From Candidatus Blautia intestinavium (GTDB taxonomy: Bacteria > Bacillota > Clostridia > Lachnospirales > Lachnospiraceae): DNA of 54,213 nt. Position 1 is the stretch's first letter. Each line of letters begins with the position of its first letter. Positions 40,770-50,413 of the stretch are shown here, in pieces. Made by a program: the position numbers and the translations under genes. The notes below the pieces were generated by a model. That model was not told where the DNA came from and ran no database searches. It saw only the letters and a program-made list of their open reading frames with translations. The DNA lies in assembly GCA_019113745.1 (NCBI GenBank), contig DXGV01000054.1:1-54213 (forward strand), given 5' to 3'.

Positions 40770-41750
40770 ATGGAACGAAAGCTGAATGTATCATCAAATC
40801 CACATATCAGAGACTGCATGACAACAGAAAGAATCATGCAGCTTGTTGTAATTGCCCTTTTGCCGTCCACACTTTTCGGCATCTGGAATTTCGGTTTTCA
40901 CGCTTTCCTGGTGATAGCGGCAACCGTACTTTCCAGTGTGATATTTGAATGGCTCTATGATCGTTTTATGCATAAACCGAACACCGTGGGAGATTTCAGC
41001 GCAGTTGTCACAGGTCTTCTCCTGGCGCTGAACATGCCGCCTCAGATTCCTCTTTGGATGCCTGTTCTGGGCAGCGCTTTCGCGATCATTGTTGTAAAAC
41101 AGTTATTCGGCGGGCTGGGACAGAACTTCATGAATCCGGCTCTTGGCGCAAGATGCTTCCTGATGATCTCTTTTGCGTCGCAGATGACAGATTTCTCTGT
41201 ATCGGACAACTTCCGGGGCGTAGTGGATACCGTTACCGGAGCCACACCTCTGGCAGCGCTGAAAGCCCAGGGATTTATAGAGGGAAGCTCTGTTCCGGTA
41301 AAAAATCTGTTCCTCGGAAACATCCAGGGAACCATTGGAGAAACCTCCGCGCTGGCCATCCTGATCGGCGCTGTGATCCTTCTGGTATTTAAGGTGATCG
41401 ATCTTAAGATCCCTCTGACATATATCGGCAGTTTCACTGTTTTTGTAATCTGTTATATGTTTGCCACAGGAATGGGCTTTGACGGTAATTATCTTCTGAG
41501 CCACCTGTTCGGCGGCGGGCTGATGCTTGGAGCCTGGTTTATGGCTACGGACTATGTGACGTCTCCGATCACTCCGAAGGGACAGATCGTATATGGCTGC
41601 TGTCTTGGCGTCATAACTGCTGTTTTCCGTCTTTTAGGAGGATCGGCCGAGGGAGTTTCCTACGCGATCATATTCTGCAACCTTCTGGTTCCGCTGATCG
41701 AACGCGCGACGAAACCGACGGCATTTGGAAAAGGAGGGAAAAAAGCATGA
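40770..41750 (+). CDS. rnfD: Rnf complex subunit RnfD
   Basis: This 326-residue membrane subunit carries a covalent FMN on a threonine: TGATPL at 156-161 puts it on Thr159. About nine helices span the membrane (for example 22-46, 47-64, 78-110). It joins the electron path between RnfC and RnfG and helps form the ion channel. The stop overlaps the rnfG start (ATGA). Confidence 0.96.
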   Translation: MERKLNVSSNPHIRDCMTTERIMQLVVIALLPSTLFGIWNFGFHAFLVIAATVLSSVIFEWLYDRFMHKPNTVGDFSAVVTGLLLALNMPPQIPLWMPVLGSAFAIIVVKQLFGGLGQNFMNPALGARCFLMISFASQMTDFSVSDNFRGVVDTVTGATPLAALKAQGFIEGSSVPVKNLFLGNIQGTIGETSALAILIGAVILLVFKVIDLKIPLTYIGSFTVFVICYMFATGMGFDGNYLLSHLFGGGLMLGAWFMATDYVTSPITPKGQIVYGCCLGVITAVFRLLGGSAEGVSYAIIFCNLLVPLIERATKPTAFGKGGKKA

Positions 41751-42364
41751 ACTCTATTGTAAAAGACACCCTTTCTATTACGGTTATTACGCTAGTGGCC
41801 GGGCTGGCTCTCGGAATAGTGCAGGACATTACCGCAGGTCCCATCGCGCAGCAGCAGGAGAAAGCCAAACAGGAAGCTTATCAGGCAGTCTTTGAGGATG
41901 CCGACAGCTTTGAGACGTTTCTCCCTGATGAAACGAAACAGGCGGTGGATCTTGTAACTTATCTTGACGAAAATGGGTATGACGCGCAGACAGTTGACGA
42001 AATCATGACCGCTAAGGACGCTTCCGGCGGGACGTTGGGATATGCCTTCACGATCACGAGTTCGGAAGGATACGGTGGAGATATTCAGTTCGCCATGGGC
42101 GTGCAGAATGACGGAACACTGAACGGCATTTCCATTCTCTCCATAGAGGAAACCGCCGGACTGGGAATGAAGGCGGATACAGATGAATTCAAAGACCAGT
42201 TTAAAGACAAAAAAGTTGAAAAGTTTACATACACGAAAAACGGCGCTGCCGCAGATGATGAAATTGACGCGATCAGCGGCGCCACAATTACGACAAACGC
42301 TATGACAAATGGAATCAACGCCGGACTCTGTGCGTTCCGGTATGTGGAAGGAGGAGCACAATGA
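41747..42364 (+). CDS. rnfG: Rnf complex subunit RnfG
   Basis: This 205-residue subunit has one N-terminal helix (about 8-28) and an FMN-binding domain facing outside. The flavinylation motif SGAT (177-180) puts FMN on Thr180. It passes electrons across the membrane to the ferredoxin-side subunits. It overlaps rnfD and rnfE by 4 nt each, so translation of the three is coupled. Confidence 0.95.
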   Translation: MNSIVKDTLSITVITLVAGLALGIVQDITAGPIAQQQEKAKQEAYQAVFEDADSFETFLPDETKQAVDLVTYLDENGYDAQTVDEIMTAKDASGGTLGYAFTITSSEGYGGDIQFAMGVQNDGTLNGISILSIEETAGLGMKADTDEFKDQFKDKKVEKFTYTKNGAAADDEIDAISGATITTNAMTNGINAGLCAFRYVEGGAQ

Positions 42365-43077
42365 AAGCAAATACACCTGCAGAACGTCTGGTAAACGGCA
42401 TTATCAAAGAAAATCCAACCTTCGTACTGATGCTTGGAATGTGTCCTACTCTGGCAATTACGACCTCAGCCACAAACGGGATCGGAATGGGACTTACAAC
42501 GACGGCCGTCCTTGCCGCCTCCAATCTGATGATTTCTCTTCTGCGGAAATTTATTCCGGACGGCGTCCGTATGCCTGCCTTCATCGTTGTGGTAGCCTCT
42601 TTCGTTACCATCGTGCAGATGCTCCTGGAGGGCTTTCTTCCAAGCCTCTATGCGTCTCTGGGACTTTACATACCTCTGATCGTTGTAAACTGTATTATTC
42701 TCGGACGGGCGGAGGCTTACGCTTCCAAAAATCCGCCGATCCCCTCTCTCTTTGACGGGATCGGAATGGGACTTGGATTTACTCTCAGCATTACCTGTAT
42801 CGGGGCGGTCCGGGAACTTATCGGAGCGGGACAGCTTTTCGGCCATCAGATCCTGCCTCTGGCGGACGCCGCGTCCGGCAAGATCGGCTACGAGCCCATT
42901 ACGATCTTTGTACTGGCGCCCGGCGCCTTCTTCGTACTGGCGGCGCTTTCCGCTCTGCAGAATAAATTCAGGATCGGGGCTGCCAGAAGAGGAATCGATC
43001 CCAGCAATCCCGAGAAGTGCGGCGGCGCCTGCGCGTCCTGCGGAAATACTATGTGCAGGGGAGGTAAACAGAAATGA
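42361..43077 (+). CDS. rnfE: Rnf complex subunit RnfE with cysteine-rich C-terminus
   Basis: This 238-residue integral membrane subunit has six predicted helices and conserved Cys28 (LGMCPTLA) among the inner membrane residues, which in homologues help bind an Fe-S centre together with RnfA. The last 22 residues are hydrophilic with four cysteines (CGGACASCGNTMC), which may add a metal or cluster site. The start overlaps rnfG, and the stop overlaps rnfA, each by 4 nt. Confidence 0.94.
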   Translation: MKANTPAERLVNGIIKENPTFVLMLGMCPTLAITTSATNGIGMGLTTTAVLAASNLMISLLRKFIPDGVRMPAFIVVVASFVTIVQMLLEGFLPSLYASLGLYIPLIVVNCIILGRAEAYASKNPPIPSLFDGIGMGLGFTLSITCIGAVRELIGAGQLFGHQILPLADAASGKIGYEPITIFVLAPGAFFVLAALSALQNKFRIGAARRGIDPSNPEKCGGACASCGNTMCRGGKQK

Positions 43078-43649
43078 AAGAATTACTGCTGATCATCGTC
43101 AGCTCAGCCATTGTCAATAATGTCGTGCTCAGCCAGTTCCTTGGTCTTTGTCCTTTCCTGGGAGTCTCAAAAAAAATAGAGACTGCGGCCGGAATGGGCG
43201 GCGCGATCATATTTGTTATCACTCTTTCTTCTTTTGTGACAAGTGTGATCTACCGTTTTATCCTTGTGCCTACAAATATGGAATATCTTCAGACGATCGT
43301 CTTCATTTTGATCATCGCGGCTCTTGTCCAGTTTGTGGAGATGTTCCTGAAAAAAGCAATCCCATCTCTTTATCAGGCGCTGGGCGTATATCTGCCTCTG
43401 ATCACGACTAACTGTGCCGTTCTCGGCGTTGCTCTCATCAATGTGCAGAATGATTATAATATCCTGGAAGGAACTGTAAACGGATTTGCCATTGCAGCAG
43501 GCTTTACTCTTTCCATCATCGTTATGGCGGGTATCCGTGAGAAGATTGAATACAATGATATCCCGGAGGCGTTTAAAGGTTTCCCAACAGTCCTTCTGAC
43601 AGCAGGGCTTATGGCAATCGCCTTCTGTGGATTCTCAGGACTGATATAA
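43074..43649 (+). CDS. rnfA: Rnf complex subunit RnfA
   Basis: This 191-residue subunit has six membrane helices and, with RnfE, forms the pair at the centre of the complex. Cys26 in QFLGLCPFLGVS mirrors Cys28 in RnfE, and a further cysteine lies near residue 114 (TTNCAVLG). Homologues coordinate a shared Fe-S centre through these residues. It precedes rnfB by 12 nt. Confidence 0.95.
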   Translation: MKELLLIIVSSAIVNNVVLSQFLGLCPFLGVSKKIETAAGMGGAIIFVITLSSFVTSVIYRFILVPTNMEYLQTIVFILIIAALVQFVEMFLKKAIPSLYQALGVYLPLITTNCAVLGVALINVQNDYNILEGTVNGFAIAAGFTLSIIVMAGIREKIEYNDIPEAFKGFPTVLLTAGLMAIAFCGFSGLI

Positions 43650-43661
43650 GGAGGCGGGATT

Positions 43662-44453
43662 ATGAATATTGAAGCAATTATTGTGGCAACCGTAGTCGTT
43701 GCGGCTGTAGGTCTCTTTATCGGTATCTTTCTTGGAGTCGCCGGAAAAAAATTCGCAGTAGAAACAGATGAGCGTGAGATCGCCATCCGGGAAGCGCTGC
43801 CGGGAAATAACTGCGGCGGATGCGGATATCCGGGCTGCGACGGACTGGCCGCGGCTATCGCGAAAGGAGAAGCCCCGGTGAACAAATGTCCGGTAGGCGG
43901 AAACGAAACAGGAAAGATCATTGCCGGCATCATGGGGCAGGAGGCTGTGGAAACCGTCCGCAGGACAGCCTTTGTAAAATGTACCGGAACATGTGACAAA
44001 ACAAAAGAAAATTATATTTACACAGGTACCGAGGACTGCGAAATGATGCCTTTTGTGCCCGGCGGCGGAGCAAAAGCCTGTGTATACGGCTGTCTTGGCT
44101 TTGGAAGCTGCGTTAAGGCATGTTCCTTTGACGCGATCCATATCATCAGCGGTGTTGCCGTTGTAGATAAAGAGGCATGCAGAGCCTGCGGAAAATGTGT
44201 GGAAAAATGTCCCCGTCATTTGATCGAGCTGATCCCCTATACACAGTCTGTAATGGTAGGCTGCAGTTCACAGGATAAGGGAAAGGCTGTAACTTCTTCC
44301 TGTGAGACAGGCTGTATCGGCTGCAAAAAATGCGAAAAGACATGTCCGAACGGCGCCATTACCGTAGAAAATTTCTGCGCCCATATTGATTATGAGAAGT
44401 GCACTAACTGCGGCGCCTGCAGGGAAGTCTGTCCGCGGAAGGTAATTTTATAA
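43662..44453 (+). CDS. rnfB: Rnf complex subunit RnfB
   Basis: This 263-residue subunit accepts electrons from reduced ferredoxin. One N-terminal helix (about 5-25) is followed by a Fe-S domain (NNCGGCGYPGCDG and NKCPVGG) and several 4Fe-4S motifs of ferredoxin type: CRACGKCVEKCP, CIGCKKCEKTCP and CTNCGACREVCP, with an additional cysteine-rich stretch near residues 126-150. AAGGAGG precedes the start. Last gene of the rnf operon. Confidence 0.95.
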   Translation: MNIEAIIVATVVVAAVGLFIGIFLGVAGKKFAVETDEREIAIREALPGNNCGGCGYPGCDGLAAAIAKGEAPVNKCPVGGNETGKIIAGIMGQEAVETVRRTAFVKCTGTCDKTKENYIYTGTEDCEMMPFVPGGGAKACVYGCLGFGSCVKACSFDAIHIISGVAVVDKEACRACGKCVEKCPRHLIELIPYTQSVMVGCSSQDKGKAVTSSCETGCIGCKKCEKTCPNGAITVENFCAHIDYEKCTNCGACREVCPRKVIL

Positions 44454-44474
44454 GGGTCGCTCGTATGTACAGAG

Positions 44475-44512
44475 GGCAGCTCCGGCGGATGGATCGTCCG
44501 TCCGGGGCTGTC
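44475..44512 (+). terminator. Terminator after rnf operon
   Basis: A roughly 15-bp GC-rich stem (44475-44489 with 44497-44512, one bulge) is followed by a T-rich region with a weak T tract. Confidence 0.65.
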
Positions 44513-44610
44513 TTTCGTATTTGCGTTTTTATCCGGTGTATGTTATGATTGTGATGCTAAAAAACTGATTTGGCTGAATTCAGATAGAAAAACAGGAGCT
44601 TTCATTAATT

Positions 44611-45219
44611 ATGATCTCATTTATACGGGGAAAAATCGTGGATTCCTCTGAAACTTCTCTGATTCTCGAAAATGGGGGAATCGGATATGAAATATTTATG
44701 ACCGGCGCATCTATGGAAAAAGCTCTCCGGGAGAAAGAGGAAATAAAAATACATACCTATTTTCATATCCGGGAAGACGCCATGCAGCTTTACGGCTTTC
44801 TGACAAAGGACGATCTGCAGATATTCCGTCTGCTTCTCGGGGTAAACGGCATCGGTCCCAAAGCCGCCCTCGGCATTCTGGCCGCGCTTTCTGCGGACGA
44901 GCTTCGTTTTGCGGTACTGTCAGATGATGTAAAGACGATATCCCGGGCTCCGGGAATCGGCAAAAAGACGGCGCAGAAACTGATCCTGGAGCTGAAAGAC
45001 AAGCTTAAGCTTGAGGACGCTTTTGAGGCGAAGCTTTCTCATGTAGAAGCGGATGCGGACGCGGAGGCTTCTTCCTTTGACGGAAGCAAAGAAGCGGTGG
45101 AGGCGCTGGTCGCCCTTGGATACAGCAGTACGGAGGCGCTTCGGGCAGTCCGAAAGGTGACAGACGTATCTCCGGACGATGTTGAGGGAATCCTGAAGGC
45201 AGCTCTCAAAAATCTGTAG
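44611..45219 (+). CDS. ruvA: Holliday junction complex subunit RuvA
   Basis: This 202-residue protein binds Holliday junctions as a tetramer and loads RuvB. An OB-fold lies at 1-62 (MISFIRGKIVD), two helix-hairpin-helix motifs at about 70-130 (LLGVNGIGPKAALGIL and APGIGKKTAQKLILELK), and the RuvB-binding C-terminal domain at the end (EALVALGYSSTEALRAV). AGGAG precedes it. It is followed by ruvB after 9 nt. Confidence 0.96.
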   Translation: MISFIRGKIVDSSETSLILENGGIGYEIFMTGASMEKALREKEEIKIHTYFHIREDAMQLYGFLTKDDLQIFRLLLGVNGIGPKAALGILAALSADELRFAVLSDDVKTISRAPGIGKKTAQKLILELKDKLKLEDAFEAKLSHVEADADAEASSFDGSKEAVEALVALGYSSTEALRAVRKVTDVSPDDVEGILKAALKNL

Positions 45220-45228
45220 GAGTAATTT

Positions 45229-46227
45229 ATGGAAAAAAGAGTGATCACTACCGATGTCACAGAAGAGGATTTTCCTTTAGAGGGGAGTCTCAGACCTCAG
45301 ACCCTGGATGAATACATCGGTCAGGAAAAGACAAAAAATACATTAAAAATATACATAGAAGCGGCAAAGCAGCGGCATGACCCTCTGGATCACGTTCTCT
45401 TTTACGGTCCTCCGGGACTGGGAAAAACAACTCTGTCCGGGATCATCGCCAATGAGATGGGGGTGCATATGAAGGTAACCTCCGGTCCGGCTATTGAGAA
45501 ACCGGGGGAAATGGCGGCTATTCTGAATAATCTTCAGGAGGGAGATATTCTTTTTGTAGATGAAATACACAGGCTTAACCGCCAAGTAGAGGAAGTTCTG
45601 TATCCCGCAATGGAAGATTTTGCCATTGATATCATGATCGGAAAGGGAGCTTCCGCCCGTTCTATACGGCTGGATCTGCCGCGTTTTACTCTTGTGGGGG
45701 CCACCACCAGGGCAGGTCTTCTGTCCGCGCCTCTGCGGGACCGTTTTGGCGTAATGCATCATCTTGAATTTTACAACCAGAAGGAACTGGAGACTATTAT
45801 CCTCCGTTCCGCACAGGTTCTGGAAGTGGAGATCGACAGACGCGGGGCGCAGGAAATCGCCAAACGTTCCCGGGGGACGCCGCGGCTTGCCAACCGTCTC
45901 CTGAAACGTGTACGGGATTTTGCCCAGGTAAAATATGATGGAAAAATCACTTATGACGTGGCTGTTTTCGCCCTGAATCTTCTGGAGGTCGATCAGTACG
46001 GCCTTGACAAAACCGACCGGAAGATCCTGAAAACCCTGATCGTAAACTTTCAGGGAGGGCCTGTAGGACTTGAGACTCTGGCGGCTGCTATCGGGGAAGA
46101 TACCGGAACGCTGGAGGAAGTGTATGAACCGTATCTTCTGCAGAACGGGTTCCTGAACCGTACTCCCCGGGGCAGGATGGCTTCGCCCCTGGCGTACAGT
46201 CATCTGGGCTTTGAGAAGAATTCCTAA
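45229..46227 (+). CDS. ruvB: Holliday junction helicase RuvB
   Basis: This 332-residue AAA+ motor drives branch migration together with RuvA. The Walker A motif GPPGLGKTT is near residue 61, Walker B DEIHR near 109, sensor 1 GATTRAG near 155, and the C-terminal winged-helix domain includes [15 protein letters not shown]. The length and order are normal. AGGAG precedes ATG 45229. Confidence 0.97.
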   Translation: MEKRVITTDVTEEDFPLEGSLRPQTLDEYIGQEKTKNTLKIYIEAAKQRHDPLDHVLFYGPPGLGKTTLSGIIANEMGVHMKVTSGPAIEKPGEMAAILNNLQEGDILFVDEIHRLNRQVEEVLYPAMEDFAIDIMIGKGASARSIRLDLPRFTLVGATTRAGLLSAPLRDRFGVMHHLEFYNQKELETIILRSAQVLEVEIDRRGAQEIAKRSRGTPRLANRLLKRVRDFAQVKYDGKITYDVAVFALNLLEVDQYGLDKTDRKILKTLIVNFQGGPVGLETLAAAIGEDTGTLEEVYEPYLLQNGFLNRTPRGRMASPLAYSHLGFEKNS

Positions 46228-46257
46228 AAAATTCTATACTTTTCTACAAAATTCGAT

Positions 46258-46263
46258 TATAAT
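46258..46263 (+). promoter_or_regulatory. Possible -10 box for zapA
   Basis: A perfect TATAAT lies 80 nt before zapA. The -35 region at 17-nt spacing is poor, so this is a weak call; zapA may instead be read from ruvB. Confidence 0.35.
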
Positions 46264-46343
46264 AAAAAGAAGACGACTATTTTACTGCGGCCCTTATATG
46301 AAAAACGGGCGCGGAAAATATACAGAAACACAGGAGGCTTTTT

Positions 46344-46751
46344 ATGGCAGTCAAGAATACAGCGCAGGTAGTGATCGGCGGAAAGATCATCACTTTGGGC
46401 GGCTATGAGTCTGAAGAATATTTTCAGAAGGTAGCATCCTATATGAACAATAAAATTGCGGAATTAAGTGAAATGCCCGGGTATTCCAGGCAGCCTATGG
46501 AAACCAAACATACGCTGCTCAGTCTGAATATAACAGACGATTATTTCAAGGCAAAAAAACAGGCCGAAATTTTTGAACAGGATCTTCAGCAGAAAGATCA
46601 GGAAATGTATGAACTGAAGCATGAACTGATTTCTCTGCGCATGAAAATTGAAGAGGCAGAGAAAAAACAGCAGGAAGCTGTTCAGCAGCGTAACGTTCTG
46701 GAAGGAAAAGTGAAAGAGCTGGAACAGGAAGTGGATTCGCTGTTAAAGTAG
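46344..46751 (+). CDS. zapA: Cell division protein ZapA
   Basis: This 135-residue protein matches ZapA: an N-terminal FtsZ-binding globular domain (about 5-65, VVIGGKIITLGGYESEEYFQKVASYMN) and a long coiled coil (about 70-135). ZapA crosslinks FtsZ filaments at the division site. AGGAGG precedes the start. It is the first of four genes linked to cell division and wall synthesis here: zapA, a U32 peptidase, an FtsW/RodA protein and a PBP. Confidence 0.92.
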   Translation: MAVKNTAQVVIGGKIITLGGYESEEYFQKVASYMNNKIAELSEMPGYSRQPMETKHTLLSLNITDDYFKAKKQAEIFEQDLQQKDQEMYELKHELISLRMKIEEAEKKQQEAVQQRNVLEGKVKELEQEVDSLLK

Positions 46752-46760
46752 GGAAGCGAA

Positions 46761-46785
46761 GGGGATTGCTCAGGTGGTAGTCCCC
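46761..46785 (+). terminator. Possible terminator after zapA
   Basis: A 7-bp stem (46761-46767 with 46779-46785) with a T-rich end. It is weak and may be only partial. Confidence 0.4.
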
Positions 46786-46815
46786 TTTATCTGTTGAGAC
46801 AAAAAGAGAGGGATT

Positions 46816-49038
46816 ATGAAAAATAAAAGAAAACCGGAGCTTCTGGCCCCCGCCGGTTCCTACGAAGCTTTTGAAGCCGCTCTCGGCGCAGGAGCCGACG
46901 CCGTTTATGTGGGAGGACCCGATTTCGGAGCCAGGGCATATGCGAAGAATTTTACCCAGGAAGAATTGATTTCCGCTATACGTACTGCACACATCCACGG
47001 AAAAAAACTTTATCTTACTGTGAACACACTTCTGAAGAACCGGGAACTTAAGGAGCGCCTATACCGATCTCTTGTTCCCTGTTATGAGGAGGGACTGGAC
47101 GCGGTGATCGTACAGGATTTTGGCGTGCTGCGTTTTATCCGCCGGACATTTCCGGATCTTCCTGTTCACGCCAGCACCCAGATGGCTGTTACCGGACCGA
47201 TGGGTATGCGCTTTCTTGAAAAACTTGGAGTAACCCGTGTGGTTCCTGCCAGAGAGCTTAGTCTTGAGGAGCTTTCCGCCATGCATCAGGCCAGTCCTAT
47301 TGAGATCGAGTCGTTTGTTCACGGCGCGCTGTGCTACAGTATTTCCGGACAATGTCTTATGAGCAGCATCCTGGGCGGACGAAGCGGAAACCGGGGACGG
47401 TGCGCCCAGCCCTGCCGCCTTCCCTATGGTGTAAGAGATGAAAATAACCGGTGGGTAAAATGGAAAAATATCTGCCCTTTAAGCCTGAAAGATATCTGTA
47501 CTCTGGATCTTCTTCCGGAAATACTGGACGCCGGCGTTATTTCCCTGAAGATCGAGGGACGGATGAAGCAGCCGGAATATACGGCCGGAGTTACGGGGAT
47601 GTATCGAAAATATCTGGATATACTGGAAGATAACAGGGAAGCCTTTAAAGTTTCCGACGACGACAGAAAATATCTTCTTGATATTTTCAGCCGGGGAGGA
47701 TCCTGCCAGGGATATTACCGGCAGCAGAACGGGCCGTCTATGATGGCTTTTTCCAATCAAAAGAAAACCGGAAATGTTTCTTCCGAGTTAAAAAAAAGAA
47801 AAGAAAAAATTTACGGGAATTTAACCCTTTTTGCCGGACACCCTGCTATACTGGAATTATCTTATAAGGCCCATGAAGGTTTCCGGGGAGAAAGAAGAGA
47901 TGCCATCGGACAAAATGTCGGTGAAATCTCCGTTTCTGTATCCGCAGGAGAAGTACAGCCTGCCAGAGAACGTCCATTGGAAGAATCCCGGATCCGCCGG
48001 CAGATGGAAAAACTTGGAAATACGGAGTTTGAATGGGAACGTCTGGACATTCATATGGACAGCAATATTTTTATCCCTGTCGGAACTCTCAACGAGCTCC
48101 GCAGGAATGCCTTTTCCATCCTGGAAGAGAAGATACAGGCAGAATACCAAAGAAAACAGCCGGGGCTTCCTTCCTATGCTCCGGAAGAGACACGGACTCT
48201 GCATCCGGAAAATCTTCAGAAATTTTATGTTTCCTGCGAGACTTTGGAACAGGCGGCCGCCCTTGGCGCCAGCCGTTTTCTTACAGGGCTGTATCTTCCT
48301 ATTCCTGCAATGAAGGACTGTATGGAAGAGGGACTGTACAGGGATAAAGAGCTGTATCTTTCTACTCCTTATGTGACAAGAGGAAAAGTTCCGGAAGAAT
48401 TTCTGGCCCAGGCTGAAACCTGGCTGGACATGGGTATGAAAGGTTTTCTTGTACGGAATCTGGAATCTTACGGAGCGCTGAAGGAGCGGGGCCTGGAGAA
48501 AAAATGCGTAATTGATTTTCCTTTATATACCTGGAATAACGAGGCCGTCGCGTTTTGGGATGATGAAGGCGTTCTGCGGACAACTATGCCTGTGGAGCTG
48601 AACGAAAAGGAACTCCGGCACCGGAACAATTCCCGCAGTGAATTTCTGGTTTACGGATACCTGCCTCTGATGCAGTCGGCACAGTGCGTCAGAAAAAATC
48701 TTTTTCGATGCGACAAAAAAGAAAGCTATATGATCCTGAAAGACCGTTATGACAAGGAATTTTCCTCTGTCTGCGTCTGCGACCCGTGGAAAACGGGAAA
48801 TACAAAAGAAAAACAATATTGTTATAATATTCTTTATAACAGCCTTCCATACGGGCTTCTGAAAGAACATCAGCAGGTAGAGAAACTGGGGGCCAAAGCC
48901 CTGCGTCTGATGTTTACTGTGGAACCTGCAAGGGAAGCCGTAAAAATTCTGGAGGAATTTGTCGGCGTATATCTTTACGGAAAAACGCCGTCTGAAAGAG
49001 TTTTTACGAAAGGACATTTTAAAAGAGGAGCCGAATAG
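46816..49038 (+). CDS. U32 family peptidase, large form
   Basis: This 740-residue protein has an N-terminal TIM-barrel-like U32 domain: ELLAPAGSYEAFEAALGAGADAVYVGG at 8-34, the U32 signature with Cys residues near 173-201 (CYSISGQCLMSS, then NRGRCAQPCRLP), and a long second half with another related domain (DUF3656 type). U32 members were first called collagenases; relatives such as RlhA hydroxylate 23S rRNA and TrhP hydroxylates tRNA, so RNA modification is as likely as proteolysis. It lies between zapA and the wall genes. Weak GAGAGG ribosome site. Confidence 0.88.
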   Translation: MKNKRKPELLAPAGSYEAFEAALGAGADAVYVGGPDFGARAYAKNFTQEELISAIRTAHIHGKKLYLTVNTLLKNRELKERLYRSLVPCYEEGLDAVIVQDFGVLRFIRRTFPDLPVHASTQMAVTGPMGMRFLEKLGVTRVVPARELSLEELSAMHQASPIEIESFVHGALCYSISGQCLMSSILGGRSGNRGRCAQPCRLPYGVRDENNRWVKWKNICPLSLKDICTLDLLPEILDAGVISLKIEGRMKQPEYTAGVTGMYRKYLDILEDNREAFKVSDDDRKYLLDIFSRGGSCQGYYRQQNGPSMMAFSNQKKTGNVSSELKKRKEKIYGNLTLFAGHPAILELSYKAHEGFRGERRDAIGQNVGEISVSVSAGEVQPARERPLEESRIRRQMEKLGNTEFEWERLDIHMDSNIFIPVGTLNELRRNAFSILEEKIQAEYQRKQPGLPSYAPEETRTLHPENLQKFYVSCETLEQAAALGASRFLTGLYLPIPAMKDCMEEGLYRDKELYLSTPYVTRGKVPEEFLAQAETWLDMGMKGFLVRNLESYGALKERGLEKKCVIDFPLYTWNNEAVAFWDDEGVLRTTMPVELNEKELRHRNNSRSEFLVYGYLPLMQSAQCVRKNLFRCDKKESYMILKDRYDKEFSSVCVCDPWKTGNTKEKQYCYNILYNSLPYGLLKEHQQVEKLGAKALRLMFTVEPAREAVKILEEFVGVYLYGKTPSERVFTKGHFKRGAE

Positions 49039-49042
49039 GCAT

Positions 49043-50413
49043 ATGATCAATGTAATTGTTGAATTATCAAAATATCTTATTTTAACACTGATGATCATTT
49101 ACACTTTTCACTGCTTTTATACAGTGCGCCGGCAGGACGAAGAAGAAAAGAATGATCTGCTGAGACAGCAGCTTATTTTGATCTTCTTTATGGATTTTAC
49201 CGCGTTTCTTGTAATCTACCTGAAAACCTTTGATTTTCAGGTAATCCTGTTTTATATTGAAACGCTGGTATTTTTTGCGGCGGTTCAGATCCTGTACCGT
49301 GTTTTTTATAAAAAAGCGTCTCTTCTGCTTTTAAACAACATGTGCATGCTTCTGAGCATTGGATTCATCATGTTATGCCGCCTTGACATTGATACTGCTA
49401 CAAGGCAGCTTCTGATCGCTTCCGCGGCCAGCGGGATCGCCCTGATCATTCCGGTGATCATACGAAAGCTGAAATTCCTGCGCAGGCTTACCTGGCTTTA
49501 TGCCGGGCTTGGAGTTCTGCTTCTTGCGGCAGTGTTCCTTCTTGCGCAGACCAGTTACGGAGCGAAGCTGTCCCTTATGGGAATCCAGCCTTCCGAGGCC
49601 ATAAAGATCACTTTTGTATTTTTTATGGCTTCGCTTTTGTCCAGAGACACCAGCTTCCGTGCAGTGGTAAAAGCTACTGTAGTTGCGGCGCTCCATGTGG
49701 GAATACTGGTTCTTTCCCGCGATCTTGGAAGTGCGGTGATATTCTTTGCGGCTTATCTTATCATGGTTTATGTGGCCACGAAAAATGTGGGATATCTTGG
49801 GCTGGGTCTTGCCGGAGGAAGCGGGGCGGCTGTCGTCGCCTATTATCTGTTCGGACATGTCCGTCAGAGAGTAAGCGCATGGAAAGATCCCATGGCGGTT
49901 TACCAGAACGAGGGATACCAGATCGTACAGTCTCTTTTTGCCATCGGAACAGGCGGCTGGTTTGGAATGGGCTTATGCCAGGGATCGCCCGAAGCCATCC
50001 CTGTAGTTAAAAATGATTTTATTTTCAGCGCTATCTGCGAAGAACTGGGCGGGATTTTTGCAATTTGCCTGATTCTCGTCTGTATGAGTTTCTTTCTGAT
50101 GATCGTGAATATTGCGCTCAGGATCAAAAATCCGTTTTATAAGCTGATCGCCCTGGGCTTAGGCGCCGAGTACGCCTTTCAGGTATTTCTGACCATCGGA
50201 GGCGCTACAAAGTTTATCCCGATGACAGGAGTCACCCTTCCTCTTGTCAGCTATGGAGGAAGTTCCGTGATGAGTACGATACTGATGCTGGCTATTATCC
50301 AGGGACTGTATATTTTAAGAGAAGATGAGGACGAAGAATTTGAGAGACGAAGAAAAGAAGCTTTACAGCGAATCAGGGCCAGAGAGGAAGCGCGCAGATC
50401 AGAAGAGATTTAA
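49043..50413 (+). CDS. FtsW/RodA/SpoVE family glycosyltransferase
   Basis: This 456-residue polytopic protein is a SEDS peptidoglycan polymerase. About ten hydrophobic helices are seen, with family motifs PSEAIKITFVFF near residue 186, LSRDLGSAVIFFAAY near 229 and PMTGVTLPLVSYGGSSVMSTI near 391. Homologues work with a class B PBP, and such a gene follows directly here. The start at 49043 lies 4 nt after the U32 stop codon with GAGGAG upstream. Whether this is the division (FtsW), elongation (RodA) or sporulation (SpoVE) member cannot be told by sequence alone. Confidence 0.94.
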   Translation: MINVIVELSKYLILTLMIIYTFHCFYTVRRQDEEEKNDLLRQQLILIFFMDFTAFLVIYLKTFDFQVILFYIETLVFFAAVQILYRVFYKKASLLLLNNMCMLLSIGFIMLCRLDIDTATRQLLIASAASGIALIIPVIIRKLKFLRRLTWLYAGLGVLLLAAVFLLAQTSYGAKLSLMGIQPSEAIKITFVFFMASLLSRDTSFRAVVKATVVAALHVGILVLSRDLGSAVIFFAAYLIMVYVATKNVGYLGLGLAGGSGAAVVAYYLFGHVRQRVSAWKDPMAVYQNEGYQIVQSLFAIGTGGWFGMGLCQGSPEAIPVVKNDFIFSAICEELGGIFAICLILVCMSFFLMIVNIALRIKNPFYKLIALGLGAEYAFQVFLTIGGATKFIPMTGVTLPLVSYGGSSVMSTILMLAIIQGLYILREDEDEEFERRRKEALQRIRAREEARRSEEI

